From: Chitinophaga niabensis
GTDB lineage: Bacteria > Bacteroidota > Bacteroidia > Chitinophagales > Chitinophagaceae
Assembly (NCBI RefSeq): GCF_900129465.1
Contig: NZ_FSRA01000001.1
Span: forward strand, 248,001 to 312,000
Reading direction: 5' to 3'
Length of the DNA: 64,000 bases
The notes below the pieces were generated by a model that saw only the letters and a list, made by a program, of their open reading frames with translations, was not told where the DNA came from and did no database searches. Positions 34,976 to 45,000 of the stretch are shown one piece after another; within the stretch, counting starts at the first letter, position 1, and each line of letters opens with the position of its first letter. Both the position numbers and the translations under genes were made by a program.

Positions 34976-37120
34976 ATGAGAGTTATTTGCCTTGCTATAT
35001 GTCTGATAACCTATGCAACAGTACAGGCCCAAAGGATCAGCGCACCTGCGCTGATCCCCGCGCCTGTAGAAATGCAGGTACAGGCAGGCGTTTTTCAGTT
35101 GCAGCCCCAGACAGTGATTGTTGCACCGGATGAGCTGAGGACCGTTGCCACCCTGTTAAACGAATACATCGGTTTTGAATTACCCATACAACAAACCTCC
35201 GGTGCAAAAGGCATTTATTTACATATAGATGCAAATGCCGTAAAAGAAGCAGAAGGTTACCGCTTATCTATCAGCCAAAACGAGATCAGGATCACCGGGC
35301 ATGACGAAGCCGGTATCCTGCACGCTATCCAGACTTTAAGACAACTAAATAACAATGGCAGCATACAAAGCTGTACTATCAAAGATTATCCCCGCTTTGC
35401 CTACAGGGGCATGCACCTGGATGTGAGCCGGCACTTTTTCCCGGTTTCGTTTGTGAAACATTTTATAGACATCCTGGCACAATACAAATACAATAATTTT
35501 CACTGGCATCTTACAGATGATCAGGGTTGGCGGATAGAGATCAAAAAATACCCGGGGCTTCAATCCGTTGCGGCATGGAGGGATGAAACATTGATAGGGC
35601 ATAAGAAAGAGTTGCCGCATCGGTTTGACGGGATAAGGTATGGCGGATATTATACGCAGGAAGAAGTGAAAGATGTGATCGCATACGCAACGGCCCGCCG
35701 GATAAATGTGATCCCTGAAATTGAAATGCCCGGTCATGCCCTGGCTGCTTTAGCTGCCTATCCTTCGCTGGGTTGTACAGGAGGCCCCTATAAAACAGCC
35801 ACCTTCTGGGGCATTTTTGATGATGTGTTCTGCGCCGGAAAGGACAGCACATTCAACTTCCTGGAAGATGTACTGGATGAAGTGATCGCGTTATTCCCTT
35901 CTCCTTACATTCACATTGGCGGAGACGAATGCCCTAAAACAAGATGGAACGCCTGCCCCCTTTGCCAGCTACGCATGCAGCAGGAAAAACTACCGGATGC
36001 AGATGCCCTGCAAAGCTATTTTATCAAACGCATTAATAAATACGTCCGCAGCAAAGGCCGCAAGATCATTGGCTGGGACGAGATCCTGGAAGGTGGACTG
36101 GCAGAAGATGCCACAGTAATGAGTTGGCGAGGCACAGAAAGTGGTGCTGCCAAACAGGTGATCATGACGCCGGAAGATGAATTGTACTTCGACCATTATC
36201 AGTCTTTATATACAGAAGAACCTTTAGCGGCCGGAGGATATACTCCTTTGCAGGAAGTATACGCCTACGAGCCGTTAAAAGATGTGAAAGGTATCCAGGG
36301 CCAGCTCTGGAGTGAATATCTCCCCACTGCAGCGCAGGCAGAATACATGTTGCTGCCACGCGCCATTGCTTTAGCGGAAGTGGCCTGGAGCCCGCAACAT
36401 GTGAAGGATTATTTCGGTTTCGTACGTCGGTTGAAAAAACAGTCTATACAATTCAATGAGGATATCAGCTACAAAGAAAAAGTTGTTTACAAAGAAAAAT
36501 TACTGATCACCCTCCAGGGAAGAGCTGCCATCTACTACACAACGGATGGCAGCGTCCCTGATGCTAAAAGTAAAAAGTACAGCGGACCTATTGCTATTAC
36601 ACGCTCCTGTGTACTCAAAGCTAAAAATGAAGACCGCATATTCACGCAGGCATTTAATATCCACAAAGCAGTAGGCGCCACTGTTACACTGGCACAACCT
36701 CCTAATACCCGCTACACAGGCAATAGTAATATACTCGTAAACGGCATCTTTGGCAGCAACCGCTACAACGACCAGCAATGGCTGGGCTTCAGTGGCCGTG
36801 ACCTGGATGCAGTAATTGACCTCGGTGCAATACGTACTATCCAACAGGTAGGGGCAAATATCCTTAACTATCACTGGCAAAGGATGTGGGAACCCGTTTC
36901 ACTGAAATTCTATACTTCGGAAGATGGCATGAACTATAAGCTGGTTGCCGAAGAGAATAGCTTTCCGATGAACGGTATTAATAACATCCGCCTGAAGGTA
37001 GGAGCTGTTAAAGCCCGTTACTTAAAAGTAACAGGCACGAATAAAGGCACCATTCCAACCGGAGAATACGGAGCAGGAGGGAATGGGTTATTAATGATAG
37101 ATGAGATCATTGTGGAATAA
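34976..37120 (+). CDS. Beta-N-acetylhexosaminidase (GH20) with C-terminal discoidin domain
   Basis: A 714-residue exported enzyme removing terminal GlcNAc or GalNAc. The signal peptide (1-18) ends TVQAQ. A GH20b alpha/beta domain (about 22-130) precedes the GH20 barrel (about 135-480), with HWHLTDDQGWRIEIK and the catalytic Asp317-Glu318 in HIGGDECPKTRW. Substrate-assisted catalysis uses that pair. QGQLWSEYL and LAEVAWSP close the barrel. A chitobiase-like module (IYYTTDGSVPDAKSKKY, about 515-545) and an F5/8-type C domain (about 570-714) follow. It sits in the PUL after SusD, so the glycan imported by SusCD contains amino sugar. Confidence 0.96.
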   Translation: MRVICLAICLITYATVQAQRISAPALIPAPVEMQVQAGVFQLQPQTVIVAPDELRTVATLLNEYIGFELPIQQTSGAKGIYLHIDANAVKEAEGYRLSISQNEIRITGHDEAGILHAIQTLRQLNNNGSIQSCTIKDYPRFAYRGMHLDVSRHFFPVSFVKHFIDILAQYKYNNFHWHLTDDQGWRIEIKKYPGLQSVAAWRDETLIGHKKELPHRFDGIRYGGYYTQEEVKDVIAYATARRINVIPEIEMPGHALAALAAYPSLGCTGGPYKTATFWGIFDDVFCAGKDSTFNFLEDVLDEVIALFPSPYIHIGGDECPKTRWNACPLCQLRMQQEKLPDADALQSYFIKRINKYVRSKGRKIIGWDEILEGGLAEDATVMSWRGTESGAAKQVIMTPEDELYFDHYQSLYTEEPLAAGGYTPLQEVYAYEPLKDVKGIQGQLWSEYLPTAAQAEYMLLPRAIALAEVAWSPQHVKDYFGFVRRLKKQSIQFNEDISYKEKVVYKEKLLITLQGRAAIYYTTDGSVPDAKSKKYSGPIAITRSCVLKAKNEDRIFTQAFNIHKAVGATVTLAQPPNTRYTGNSNILVNGIFGSNRYNDQQWLGFSGRDLDAVIDLGAIRTIQQVGANILNYHWQRMWEPVSLKFYTSEDGMNYKLVAEENSFPMNGINNIRLKVGAVKARYLKVTGTNKGTIPTGEYGAGGNGLLMIDEIIVE

Positions 37121-37213
37121 AACCAATCAATATAAAAAACGATCCGTGTACCGGTCTTTAAAAACAGAAATCCGGGTACCCGGAGCCGGTAAACATGGAA
37201 TAAAAGAGAAAGA

Positions 37214-38494
37214 ATGGCTTTTGTAATCGTTGCATGCTGTATTGCTTTACTGATCCTCCTGCTCACATGGGGCAAGCTGAATGCTTTTCTGGCTTTCCTC
37301 ATAGTAGCCATTGTATCAGGCATATGGCTAAACGTACCGGTACAAAAGATCCCCGCAGCTTTACAAAAAGGAATAGGAGACACCGTCGGCAGCCTGATGA
37401 TGATCTTAACATTAGGTGCCATGTTAGGGAAACTGGTAGCGGAAAGTGGCGCAGCCAAACAGATCGCCAACACCCTCATGCAAACCTTCGGCCCTCGATA
37501 TGTACAATGGGCATTACTGATAGCAGGTTTTATCATCGGTATTCCATTATACTATGGTGTAGGATTTGTACTGATGGTCCCGCTGATCTTTTCTGTGATC
37601 TACCAGTATAAGTTACCTGCAGTATATATCGGTTTACCAACCCTGGCAGCACTATCAGTCACCCATGGTTTCCTGCCTCCGCATCCTTCACCGGTTGTAC
37701 TGGTAGGCCAGTTCAATGCGAATATGGGCCTCACGCTCATGTACGGCCTGGCAGTAGCCATCCCCGCAGTGATCATCGCCGGCCCGGTTTTCGCAAGGTG
37801 GCTGAAGAAAATACCCACAGGCCCTTTACAACTGTTCAAGGGGAATACAGAACACACTAAACCATTACCCGGCAAACTCAACAGTTTTCTCACAGCCTTG
37901 TTACCTGTATTCCTGCTGATGATCACAACAATCCTTCCAAAGAATAATTTCACAGGAGATGCACCAATAGTGATGCTGTTTTGCCTGCTGATAGCTACTT
38001 TTACACTAGGTATACTGCAACAAACCCCCGTGAAGGCAGTGATGAGCACTTACACAGAAGCTGTTAAAGATGTGGCCATGATATTGCTGATCATTGCAGG
38101 CGCGGGGGCTTTGAAAGAAGTACTTGCACAAAGCGGTGTAAGTGAACAGATCGCAATGGAAATGCAAACCTGGCCAATCCACCCGCTGGTACTGGGTTGG
38201 TTGATGGCTGCCATCATCAGGGCCTGTGTAGGTTCCGCCACCATCGCAGGAATTACAGCAGCAGGTATGGTAGCGCCGTTAGTATTGAAGGGCTATGCGG
38301 ATCCTAATTTGATGGTATTATCTGTCGGAGCAGGAAGCCTCATGTTCTCCCATGTGAACGATGCCGGTTTCTGGATGTTTAAAGAGTACTTTAACCTGAG
38401 CTTGAAGAACACGCTGCTCTCCTGGTCCATAATGGAAACGATCGTAGGGATAGCAGGACTGGCAGGCGTATTAATACTGGATACAATTATATAA
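37214..38494 (+). CDS. GntP-family sugar-acid:H+ symporter
   Basis: A 426-residue inner-membrane permease with about 12 hydrophobic segments across the whole length. GntP hallmarks are GTLGAMLGKLVAESGAA-like text near residue 70, PLIFSVIYQYKLP, LSVTHGFLPPHPSP and SATIAGITAAGMVAP. The last includes the conserved Gly/Ala-rich region before VGAGSLMFSHVNDAGFWMFKEYF. Family members import gluconate, fructuronate or other aldonates. In this operon, next to a hexosaminidase and a KDG-kinase-like protein, an amino-sugar acid is a reasonable substrate guess. Confidence 0.93.
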   Translation: MAFVIVACCIALLILLLTWGKLNAFLAFLIVAIVSGIWLNVPVQKIPAALQKGIGDTVGSLMMILTLGAMLGKLVAESGAAKQIANTLMQTFGPRYVQWALLIAGFIIGIPLYYGVGFVLMVPLIFSVIYQYKLPAVYIGLPTLAALSVTHGFLPPHPSPVVLVGQFNANMGLTLMYGLAVAIPAVIIAGPVFARWLKKIPTGPLQLFKGNTEHTKPLPGKLNSFLTALLPVFLLMITTILPKNNFTGDAPIVMLFCLLIATFTLGILQQTPVKAVMSTYTEAVKDVAMILLIIAGAGALKEVLAQSGVSEQIAMEMQTWPIHPLVLGWLMAAIIRACVGSATIAGITAAGMVAPLVLKGYADPNLMVLSVGAGSLMFSHVNDAGFWMFKEYFNLSLKNTLLSWSIMETIVGIAGLAGVLILDTII

Positions 38495-38507
38495 AATACA
38501 ATTAGAT

Positions 38508-38975
38508 ATGAAAAACACCAAAGCCGAAGAGCAACTGGAAAAGACCGGATTAACATTACCACCTGCCCCCTCACCACTGGGCGTTTACAAACCATTCCTG
38601 ATAGATGGTAAGTATCTCTATCTCTCAGGCCATGGCCCTGTGAAGAACGATAAGTCGCTGATCATTGGCCGTATCGGGGAAGATATGGATATGGAAGAAG
38701 GCAAGCTGGCAGCACAGCAGGTAGGGCTTACCATGTTGTCCACCATCAAAACCCATGTGGGATTGGATAAAGTAAAGCGCGTGATCAAAGTGCTGGGCAT
38801 GGTGAACTGTACCCCTGATTTTGAGCGTCATCCTTATGTGATCAATGGTTGCAGCGAACTGTTCGCAAAAGTATGGGGAGAGGAGAATGGTATCGGAGTA
38901 AGAAGTGCTGTAGGTTTCGGCTCTTTGCCGGATAATATCCCGGTGGAAATAGAAGCCTTGTTTGAGTTATACTAA
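38508..38975 (+). CDS. RidA/YjgF family protein
   Basis: A 155-residue trimeric RidA-type protein, slightly longer than the roughly 130-residue classical form. The family landmarks are YLSGHGPVK, LDKVKRVIKVLGMVNC and the C-terminal GVRSAVGFGSLPDNIPVEIEALF. Arg132 in that block corresponds to the key Arg of deaminase-active RidA proteins. These proteins hydrolyse reactive enamine/imine intermediates released by PLP-dependent dehydratases. Its place between a sugar-acid permease and a KDG-type kinase fits a pathway with an amino-sugar acid ammonia-lyase, although no such lyase is in the window. Confidence 0.9.
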   Translation: MKNTKAEEQLEKTGLTLPPAPSPLGVYKPFLIDGKYLYLSGHGPVKNDKSLIIGRIGEDMDMEEGKLAAQQVGLTMLSTIKTHVGLDKVKRVIKVLGMVNCTPDFERHPYVINGCSELFAKVWGEENGIGVRSAVGFGSLPDNIPVEIEALFELY

Positions 38976-39010
38976 GCGCCATATCGCAGGAAATATTTAC
39001 ATTCGGGGTC

Positions 39011-40018
39011 ATGAATGATAGCCTTGCAGCCTTTGGAGAGTTTTTGCTGAGATTGCACAGCAACAATGGTAAGCGTTTCCAGCAAACAGATGGATATACT
39101 GCCTATTATGCCGGTGCGGAAGCGAACGTATGTGTGCTGTTGGCCCGCTTAGGCATGAAAGTGGAATACATTAGCAGGGTGCCGGATAACGACCTTTCCG
39201 CTGCCGGTCTTCAACAATTGAGAGGCCACGGCGTAGGAACTAAGCACATCGTATACGGCGGTTCCAAACTAGGATTATACTTCACCGAAGCCGGCAATCA
39301 GATCAGGCCCACAAGAGTGATCTACGACCGTACAGGCAGTTCTTTCGCAGAACTGCAAACCGGGGACATCAACTGGAGCAATGTTTTGGAAGAGCAACAA
39401 TATTTTCACTGGTCAGGCGTAGCAGCTGCTTTATCCGAAAGCGCTGCTGATGTTTGTAAAGAAGCCATAGAGGCAGCGCGGAAGAAAGGGATCACTATTT
39501 CTGCAGATTTCAACTACCGCGCTACTTTATGGAAATACGGAAAAGCGCCGAAGGAAGTAATGCCCGCTTTATTACAACACAGCCAGGTAGCTGTAGCAGA
39601 CCTGGATGCGGTAAAGATCTATTACGGCATTGAAACAGATCCCGGATTATCATTAGAAGAACGCTTCAGGCAAACCCACAAAGCCCTGAAAGCCCACATG
39701 CCGCATCTGAAAACACTGGGCATGAGCTTCCGGAAACCAGGAGGCATCTACTGTGCCGCCTTAGCCCATGAGGATAATTATTATTATACAGAAGGCTTCT
39801 CCCTGCAGAATATCACAGACCAGATAGGCACCGGCGATGCTTTTACAGCAGGCATCCTGTACGGTCTGATGAATAAATACCCATCACAGGAGATCATTAA
39901 CTTCGCCACTGCCTGCGGCGCCTTAAAACAAAGCATCCCCGGAGATTGGGCTGTTATTAGTAAAAAAGAGATAGAGGAAATGGTGGCAAATGGAGTTTCC
40001 GGGAGAGTGACGAGATGA
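39011..40018 (+). CDS. PfkB-family sugar kinase, 2-dehydro-3-deoxygluconokinase-like
   Basis: A 335-residue cytoplasmic ribokinase-fold enzyme. The N-terminal AFGEFLLRLH and YYAGAEANVCVLLARLG segments and the C-terminal catalytic GTGDAFTAGILYGL motif (Asp276 as base) define the PfkB family. The substrate-lid region and ISADFNYRATLW match KDG kinases (KdgK) best. It would phosphorylate 2-keto-3-deoxygluconate or a related acid to feed KDPG aldolase. It is the last gene of the PUL operon, 17 bp from the convergent sigma-factor gene. Confidence 0.9.
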   Translation: MNDSLAAFGEFLLRLHSNNGKRFQQTDGYTAYYAGAEANVCVLLARLGMKVEYISRVPDNDLSAAGLQQLRGHGVGTKHIVYGGSKLGLYFTEAGNQIRPTRVIYDRTGSSFAELQTGDINWSNVLEEQQYFHWSGVAAALSESAADVCKEAIEAARKKGITISADFNYRATLWKYGKAPKEVMPALLQHSQVAVADLDAVKIYYGIETDPGLSLEERFRQTHKALKAHMPHLKTLGMSFRKPGGIYCAALAHEDNYYYTEGFSLQNITDQIGTGDAFTAGILYGLMNKYPSQEIINFATACGALKQSIPGDWAVISKKEIEEMVANGVSGRVTR

Positions 40019-40035
40019 AGCTAATCATAACCCGC

Positions 40036-40572
40036 CTAATACAGCAGTAATAAGTAAAAATGCCCCTGCAACTGTTCGCGCAGTTTTTTGTAAGCTGTTT
40101 TTTTTAACGAGTGTACGGTTCCTTCGGCAATCCCCATTTCAGCTGCAATCTGCGGTTTTTTTAAACCTTCCATGGAATAGCTGATCACAGTCCGCATTTG
40201 GGGAGGCAATGCTTCAATAGCCTTACGTACCATTAAAAAGGTTTCCTGCTCTATAATGTTCTCTTCAAAAAAAAATTCCAGTTCATTTTTCGCCTCCTGT
40301 AAATAACTGGCACCAACCTGCATCCGCTTTATAATGTTAAGACAGCGGTTGCGGGCTACCATGTATACAAAACTTTTTACCTTATAAATAGAATCGAAAT
40401 CAGCCCGCTTTTCCCAATACGTTAATAAAGCCTCCTGAGCAATGTCTTTACACTGTTCTTCATCCTTAATGTACTTAAAAGAAAATGCACACAGTATCGG
40501 GAAATAGTCTTCAAAAAACTCCTTGAAAGAGTGTTTATCGCCATTTCCAATTGCCAATACAATATTTTGCAT
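40036..40572 (-). CDS. ECF-type RNA polymerase sigma-70 factor
   Basis: A 178-residue sigma factor from the ATG at 40572; a TTG ten codons upstream is less likely. Region 2 (about 20-90) includes AFSFKYIKDEEQCKDIAQEALLTYWEKRADFD and VKSFVYMVARNRCLNIIKR, which bind the -10 region. Region 4 (about 118-170) contains LPPQMRTVISYSMEGLKKPQIAAEMGIAEGTVHSLKKTAYKKL. It belongs to the Bacteroidota sigma-70 family that pairs with FecR anti-sigma factors. A FecR gene lies divergently 190 bp away, and it in turn leads a SusC/SusD operon. This is the standard signal-transduction arrangement. Confidence 0.94.
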   Translation of the reverse strand: MQNIVLAIGNGDKHSFKEFFEDYFPILCAFSFKYIKDEEQCKDIAQEALLTYWEKRADFDSIYKVKSFVYMVARNRCLNIIKRMQVGASYLQEAKNELEFFFEENIIEQETFLMVRKAIEALPPQMRTVISYSMEGLKKPQIAAEMGIAEGTVHSLKKTAYKKLREQLQGHFYLLLLY

Positions 40573-40762
40573 AATGCATTTTTGAATTCTCTGTACCCCC
40601 AAAACAAACTTATAGAAAAAAAAGTAACATTTTTTTATTTTCTGACTACCCCGGTTTGCAAATGAGATTGTTATAGGAGTATAAAAATAACTAAGGACTC
40701 AATACAGTCAGATTTACCAAAAGGTGAATCATAATAAATTGAATACCATCAACTAATAAGTT

Positions 40763-41941
40763 ATGGAAGTTAATAGGGAATATTTTAGGATATCAGAGTT
40801 GATGGCTGCTTTTTCTACCGGTTCTCAAACAGAGGAAGATGAAAAAGAGCTGCAGTTATGGCTGCAGGAGGATGAAAGGAACCAACGTTTATGGGAACGG
40901 CTGATGAACAGGGAGACTTATGAAGAAAACAACCGTTTAAGTGGGAAGTTCCCGGCAAATGAAGCCTGGGCAAAGATTGAAGCATCTTTGGATAACGATA
41001 GCAAGGTGCGGAAAATGAAACCCTGGCGGAACATCATGAAGTATGCAGCAATCCTGTTAGGAGTTCTATCAGTTGGAACGCTTTACTGGTGGAACCAATC
41101 AACGGTGAAATCTCCCATTGCAGAACAACAGATACCTGCCGGTTCGGTAGGAGCGAAGCTCACTTTGGGTAACGGGCGCGTAGTGGATATTTCAAAGAAC
41201 AATTCGCTTGAAATCACAGAGACCGATGGGACCAGGATTGCAACAGATTCAGGGAATATAGATTATTCAATGGCTGATATGGCTACCGGCACCCCTGTGC
41301 TAAATGAAATACAAACAATGACCGGTATGGAGTATTCGGTAACCTTATCAGATGGTACCCGGATATTTTTAAATGCGGAAACAAAGCTGAAATTCCCTGT
41401 GGCTTTTAAAGGAACGGATCGCACGGTGGAGTTAACAGGAGAGGCTTACTTTGATGTGGCTAAAGATGCGAAACACCCTTTTATTATAAAAAATGGAAAT
41501 GTAGCAGTAAAGGTGCTTGGTACATCGTTTAATTTCAGGGCCTATGCCGATGAGCAGAATGTGGTAACAACACTTGCAGAGGGAAAAGTGGCCGTTAGTT
41601 CAGGTGGGGAATGGCGCCACATTGTTCCTGGTGAGCAGGCTGTTGTAACTGTGGGATCTGGTAAAATGGAGGTGCGAAGGGTAGATGTAATGTTTTACAC
41701 CGCATGGCGAACAGGTAGGTTTGTATTCAGGAATGAGGAATTGGGAGAGGTGCTAAAGCAATTGTCCAGGTGGTACAGGTTTGAATATCGCTTTGAAGAT
41801 GAGGGTGCAAGATCAATTGAGATAGGAGCCAGTTTTGACCGCTACAATAGCATGGCCCCTATTATTGATATGCTGGGATCTACCGGGCTGGTTAAGGTAA
41901 AGTTTGTTGATAAAGTATTATATATATCGTCTGTAAAATAA
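40763..41941 (+). CDS. FecR-family anti-sigma factor
   Basis: A 392-residue inner-membrane signal protein. The cytoplasmic N-terminal part (1-90) would hold the divergently encoded ECF sigma factor. A single transmembrane helix follows at about 92-109 (IMKYAAILLGVLSVGTLYWW). The periplasmic FecR domain (about 150-290) has GTRIFLNAETKLKFPVAF and VELTGEAYFDVAKD. The C-terminal DUF4974 domain includes FRNEELGEVLKQLSRWY and ends YISSVK. The periplasmic part contacts the N-terminal domain of the TonB receptor encoded next. Signal reception releases the sigma factor. Confidence 0.94.
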   Translation: MEVNREYFRISELMAAFSTGSQTEEDEKELQLWLQEDERNQRLWERLMNRETYEENNRLSGKFPANEAWAKIEASLDNDSKVRKMKPWRNIMKYAAILLGVLSVGTLYWWNQSTVKSPIAEQQIPAGSVGAKLTLGNGRVVDISKNNSLEITETDGTRIATDSGNIDYSMADMATGTPVLNEIQTMTGMEYSVTLSDGTRIFLNAETKLKFPVAFKGTDRTVELTGEAYFDVAKDAKHPFIIKNGNVAVKVLGTSFNFRAYADEQNVVTTLAEGKVAVSSGGEWRHIVPGEQAVVTVGSGKMEVRRVDVMFYTAWRTGRFVFRNEELGEVLKQLSRWYRFEYRFEDEGARSIEIGASFDRYNSMAPIIDMLGSTGLVKVKFVDKVLYISSVK

Positions 41942-41945
41942 AAAC

Positions 41946-41972
41946 GCGCCAGGTGGTCGTAACACCTGACGC
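41946..41972 (+). promoter_or_regulatory. Hairpin in the FecR-SusC gap
   Basis: A near-perfect inverted repeat starting 5 bp after the FecR stop codon: GCGcCAGGTG pairs with CACCTGaCGC with one mismatch and a 7-nt loop. No T-run follows, so it is not a classical terminator. It could attenuate or process the FecR-SusC transcript and so set different expression levels. Confidence 0.4.
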
Positions 41973-42011
41973 TGATAAAACCAATCTCTCACATTTTAAG
42001 CAACCAAATCT

Positions 42012-45000
42012 ATGGGAAAAGAACGAGAATATCTTCCCTGTCATCAAAGGAGATGGCCCAGACTCCTGTTTATTGTAAAATTGAAAGCATTGCTCATCCT
42101 GGCCCTCTGCTTTCAACTCTCTGCAAAAGTACATTCGCAGGATAAGGTGACGCTGAAGATGGAGCATGCGTCTTTAGAGCAGGTAATTTGGGAAATACAG
42201 AAGCACACCAGATTTGTGTTTATGTATGGAACAAAGGAAATTGAAAAGGTCAATGATCTCACTTTGAATGTAACCGGCGAATCTGTTGATCAGATCCTGG
42301 AAAAGTGCCTCCGCAATACAGACCTGGTCTATAAAATTTCGGGGAATGCAATTGTGATCAAGCGAAAGGATAGTAAGAAAACTGGCCCCATAAAAGGGAT
42401 CGTAAAGAACAAAAAAGGGCAGCCTTTGCCGGGAGTGACCATTCTGTTAAAGGGTACCGAAATCAAGGCTTTTACCGATAAGGACGGGATGTTTGGCCTA
42501 TCTGTACCAGATGGTGTTAAAGCCGAACTTGTTTTTTCTTTTATCGGCATGCAACGGCGCAGTATCACTTATGCAAAGTATGATGAGAATGAACCGGTGG
42601 AGATTGTACTTGAAGACGAGATCAAAGTGGTGGATGAAGTGGTTGTAACCGGATTTCAAACCATCCGGAAGATGGAAATGGTGGGTTCCGCCAATACCAT
42701 TAGGCGGGAGGACTTGTTCTTTAATGGAACGAATACAATAGAACAGATGCTGCAGGGAAAGCTGCCCGGGTTGCTTGTGCTGAACAACAGCGGTTTAGTA
42801 GGGCCACGGCAAAAAGTGCGTATACGGGGTACATCCACGCTCCTGGGTAACCAGGAACCGGTATGGGTAGTAGATGGTATTATCCAGGAAGATCCGATTC
42901 CATTTAAGGCCCAGGAACTGGATAGTTATGGGGCAATTACCCAGGATAATTTTGATATGATCCGCACTTTTATCGGGAATAGCATTTCCTGGTTAAATCC
43001 AAACGATATAGAAGATATTACGATACTAAAAGATGCTTCGGCCACCGTTTTATACGGTGTTAAAGCAGCCAACGGTGTTATCCTGATCACCACTAAAAAG
43101 GGTCAAAAGGGCAGGGTTTCTATCAATTACTCCGGCAATACAACGGTTACGAGCAGGCTCACCTACGACAAGATGAATTTAATGAATTCAAAAGAGCGTA
43201 TTGACGTTTCCAGGGAGATTTACGACAAAAGATTGTATGGTGCCAGGTACACTGAGAAAGTTGGATATGAAAATGCCATCAGGCGTTACCTGAATAAAGA
43301 GATCTCTTATGCGGAGTTTGATAGTGAGGTAAAACGTTTGGAAACAGTGAATACAGATTGGTTTGACCTGTTATTTCAACAACCGGTAAGTTACAATCAT
43401 TCCCTTAATGTTTCAGGGGGATCTGATCTTGTTCGTTATTATGCCTCCCTTTCAACCAACAAAACAAAGGGTGCGGCCAAAGGCAATGAATCAGGATCAA
43501 ATACAGCTTCCATTAACCTGGATGCACAATTGAACAGGAAGCTCCTGCTGTCTATGAGGTTAAACGGAAACGTTACTAAAACAGAAGGTTTTTACCGGGT
43601 AGATCCTTATACATATGCTTCCACCTCCAGTCGCGCCATCCCGGCTTTTGACGATGCCGGAGGCCTGTTCTTTTATGAAAAGGGTTCTTCATCGTACAAG
43701 TATAATGTATTGAATGAACTGGCAAATACAGGAAATAAAAACGACACAAGGAATTTTAATGCTTATCTGAACTTAAAATATGATGTATTTAAAGGACTTC
43801 GTTTTGAAAGCATAATAGGTTTTGCCTCCAGCAACGCGGTAGGGGAATCTTTTGCTTCAGAAAGAAGCAATTACATTGCTGCAACTTTCCGTGGTTATGA
43901 TTATGGTAAATATGCCCCGGGTGAAACTGAATACAAAGCTTCCCGCTTACCGCATGGGGGTGAATTGAATACCACGGAGGCCCGTACGTCTACTATTAAC
44001 TGGAGGAACAGTCTTTCTTATAATCAGGTCCTTGGCAAACACCGGCTAAGTTTTTTACTTGGAGAAGAAAGCCGGAGCACTAAAGTAGACGGAACCTCAG
44101 GTACAGTATTTGGTTATTTTCCGGACAGGGGAAAGAATGTAACATTCCCCCCGCCTACAGTTACGCAAGGCGGCACCATTTATCCTAATGGTCTTTATAA
44201 TGGATACATTACCTCACGTATCACAGACCGGAAATCCAACTTCCTGTCTGTATACGGCAGTGGTACTTATTCCTATCTTGAACGGTATGTGGCTACCGGA
44301 AGCATCCGCTGGGACGCTTCCAATCGTTTCGGACAAAATACACAGAACCGGTTTTTGCCAGTATGGTCTGCCGGTGTGCGCTGGAATGTACATAATGAGG
44401 ACTGGATGAAAAACCAACATCTGATCAGCGAACTGAACTTCCGTGCAACTTATGGCTGGCAGGGAAACGTAGCAGAAAATTTTGGCCCTGAGTTAATAGC
44501 GCAGATCCCTTATACACCAATAGAGTACTATTCAGGAGAGTTTGCTTTACAGATCAAATCACTCCCTTATGCGGATCTGCGTTGGGAGAAAACCAAGACC
44601 GTTAATATGGGATTAGATCTGGGGATCATTAAGAACCGCTTCATGCTTTCTTTTGAATATTACCGGAAGAAATCTGAAGATGTGATCGTCTATAAAGAAG
44701 TGCCTTCAGAGTATGGTGTGAAAACCATGCCGGTGAATGGCGGTAATATGCTCAACCAGGGACTTGAGTTGCAACTCTCAGGTACTGCTTTACGCACCAA
44801 AAACTGGCTGTGGACACTGACCTTAAATACTTCCAGGAATATAAACAGGGTGGAAACTCCTTTCCCTACCGCCACCTGGTGGAATGGGGCTGTAAGCGGA
44901 ACATTGAATAAAATTGGGTATCCCGTGTCTGCATTCTGGGCATTCCAGTACAAAGGGCCCAACCCGCAAACCGGTGTGCCTGAATTTGTAATGCCTACTG

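Noticed and set aside
37171..37184. Perfect palindrome TCCGGGTACCCGGA between the GH20 and GntP genes
   Set aside because: No T-run and no loop, so not a terminator; the genes around it look co-transcribed. Could be a mild pause or processing site, but nothing supports a call.
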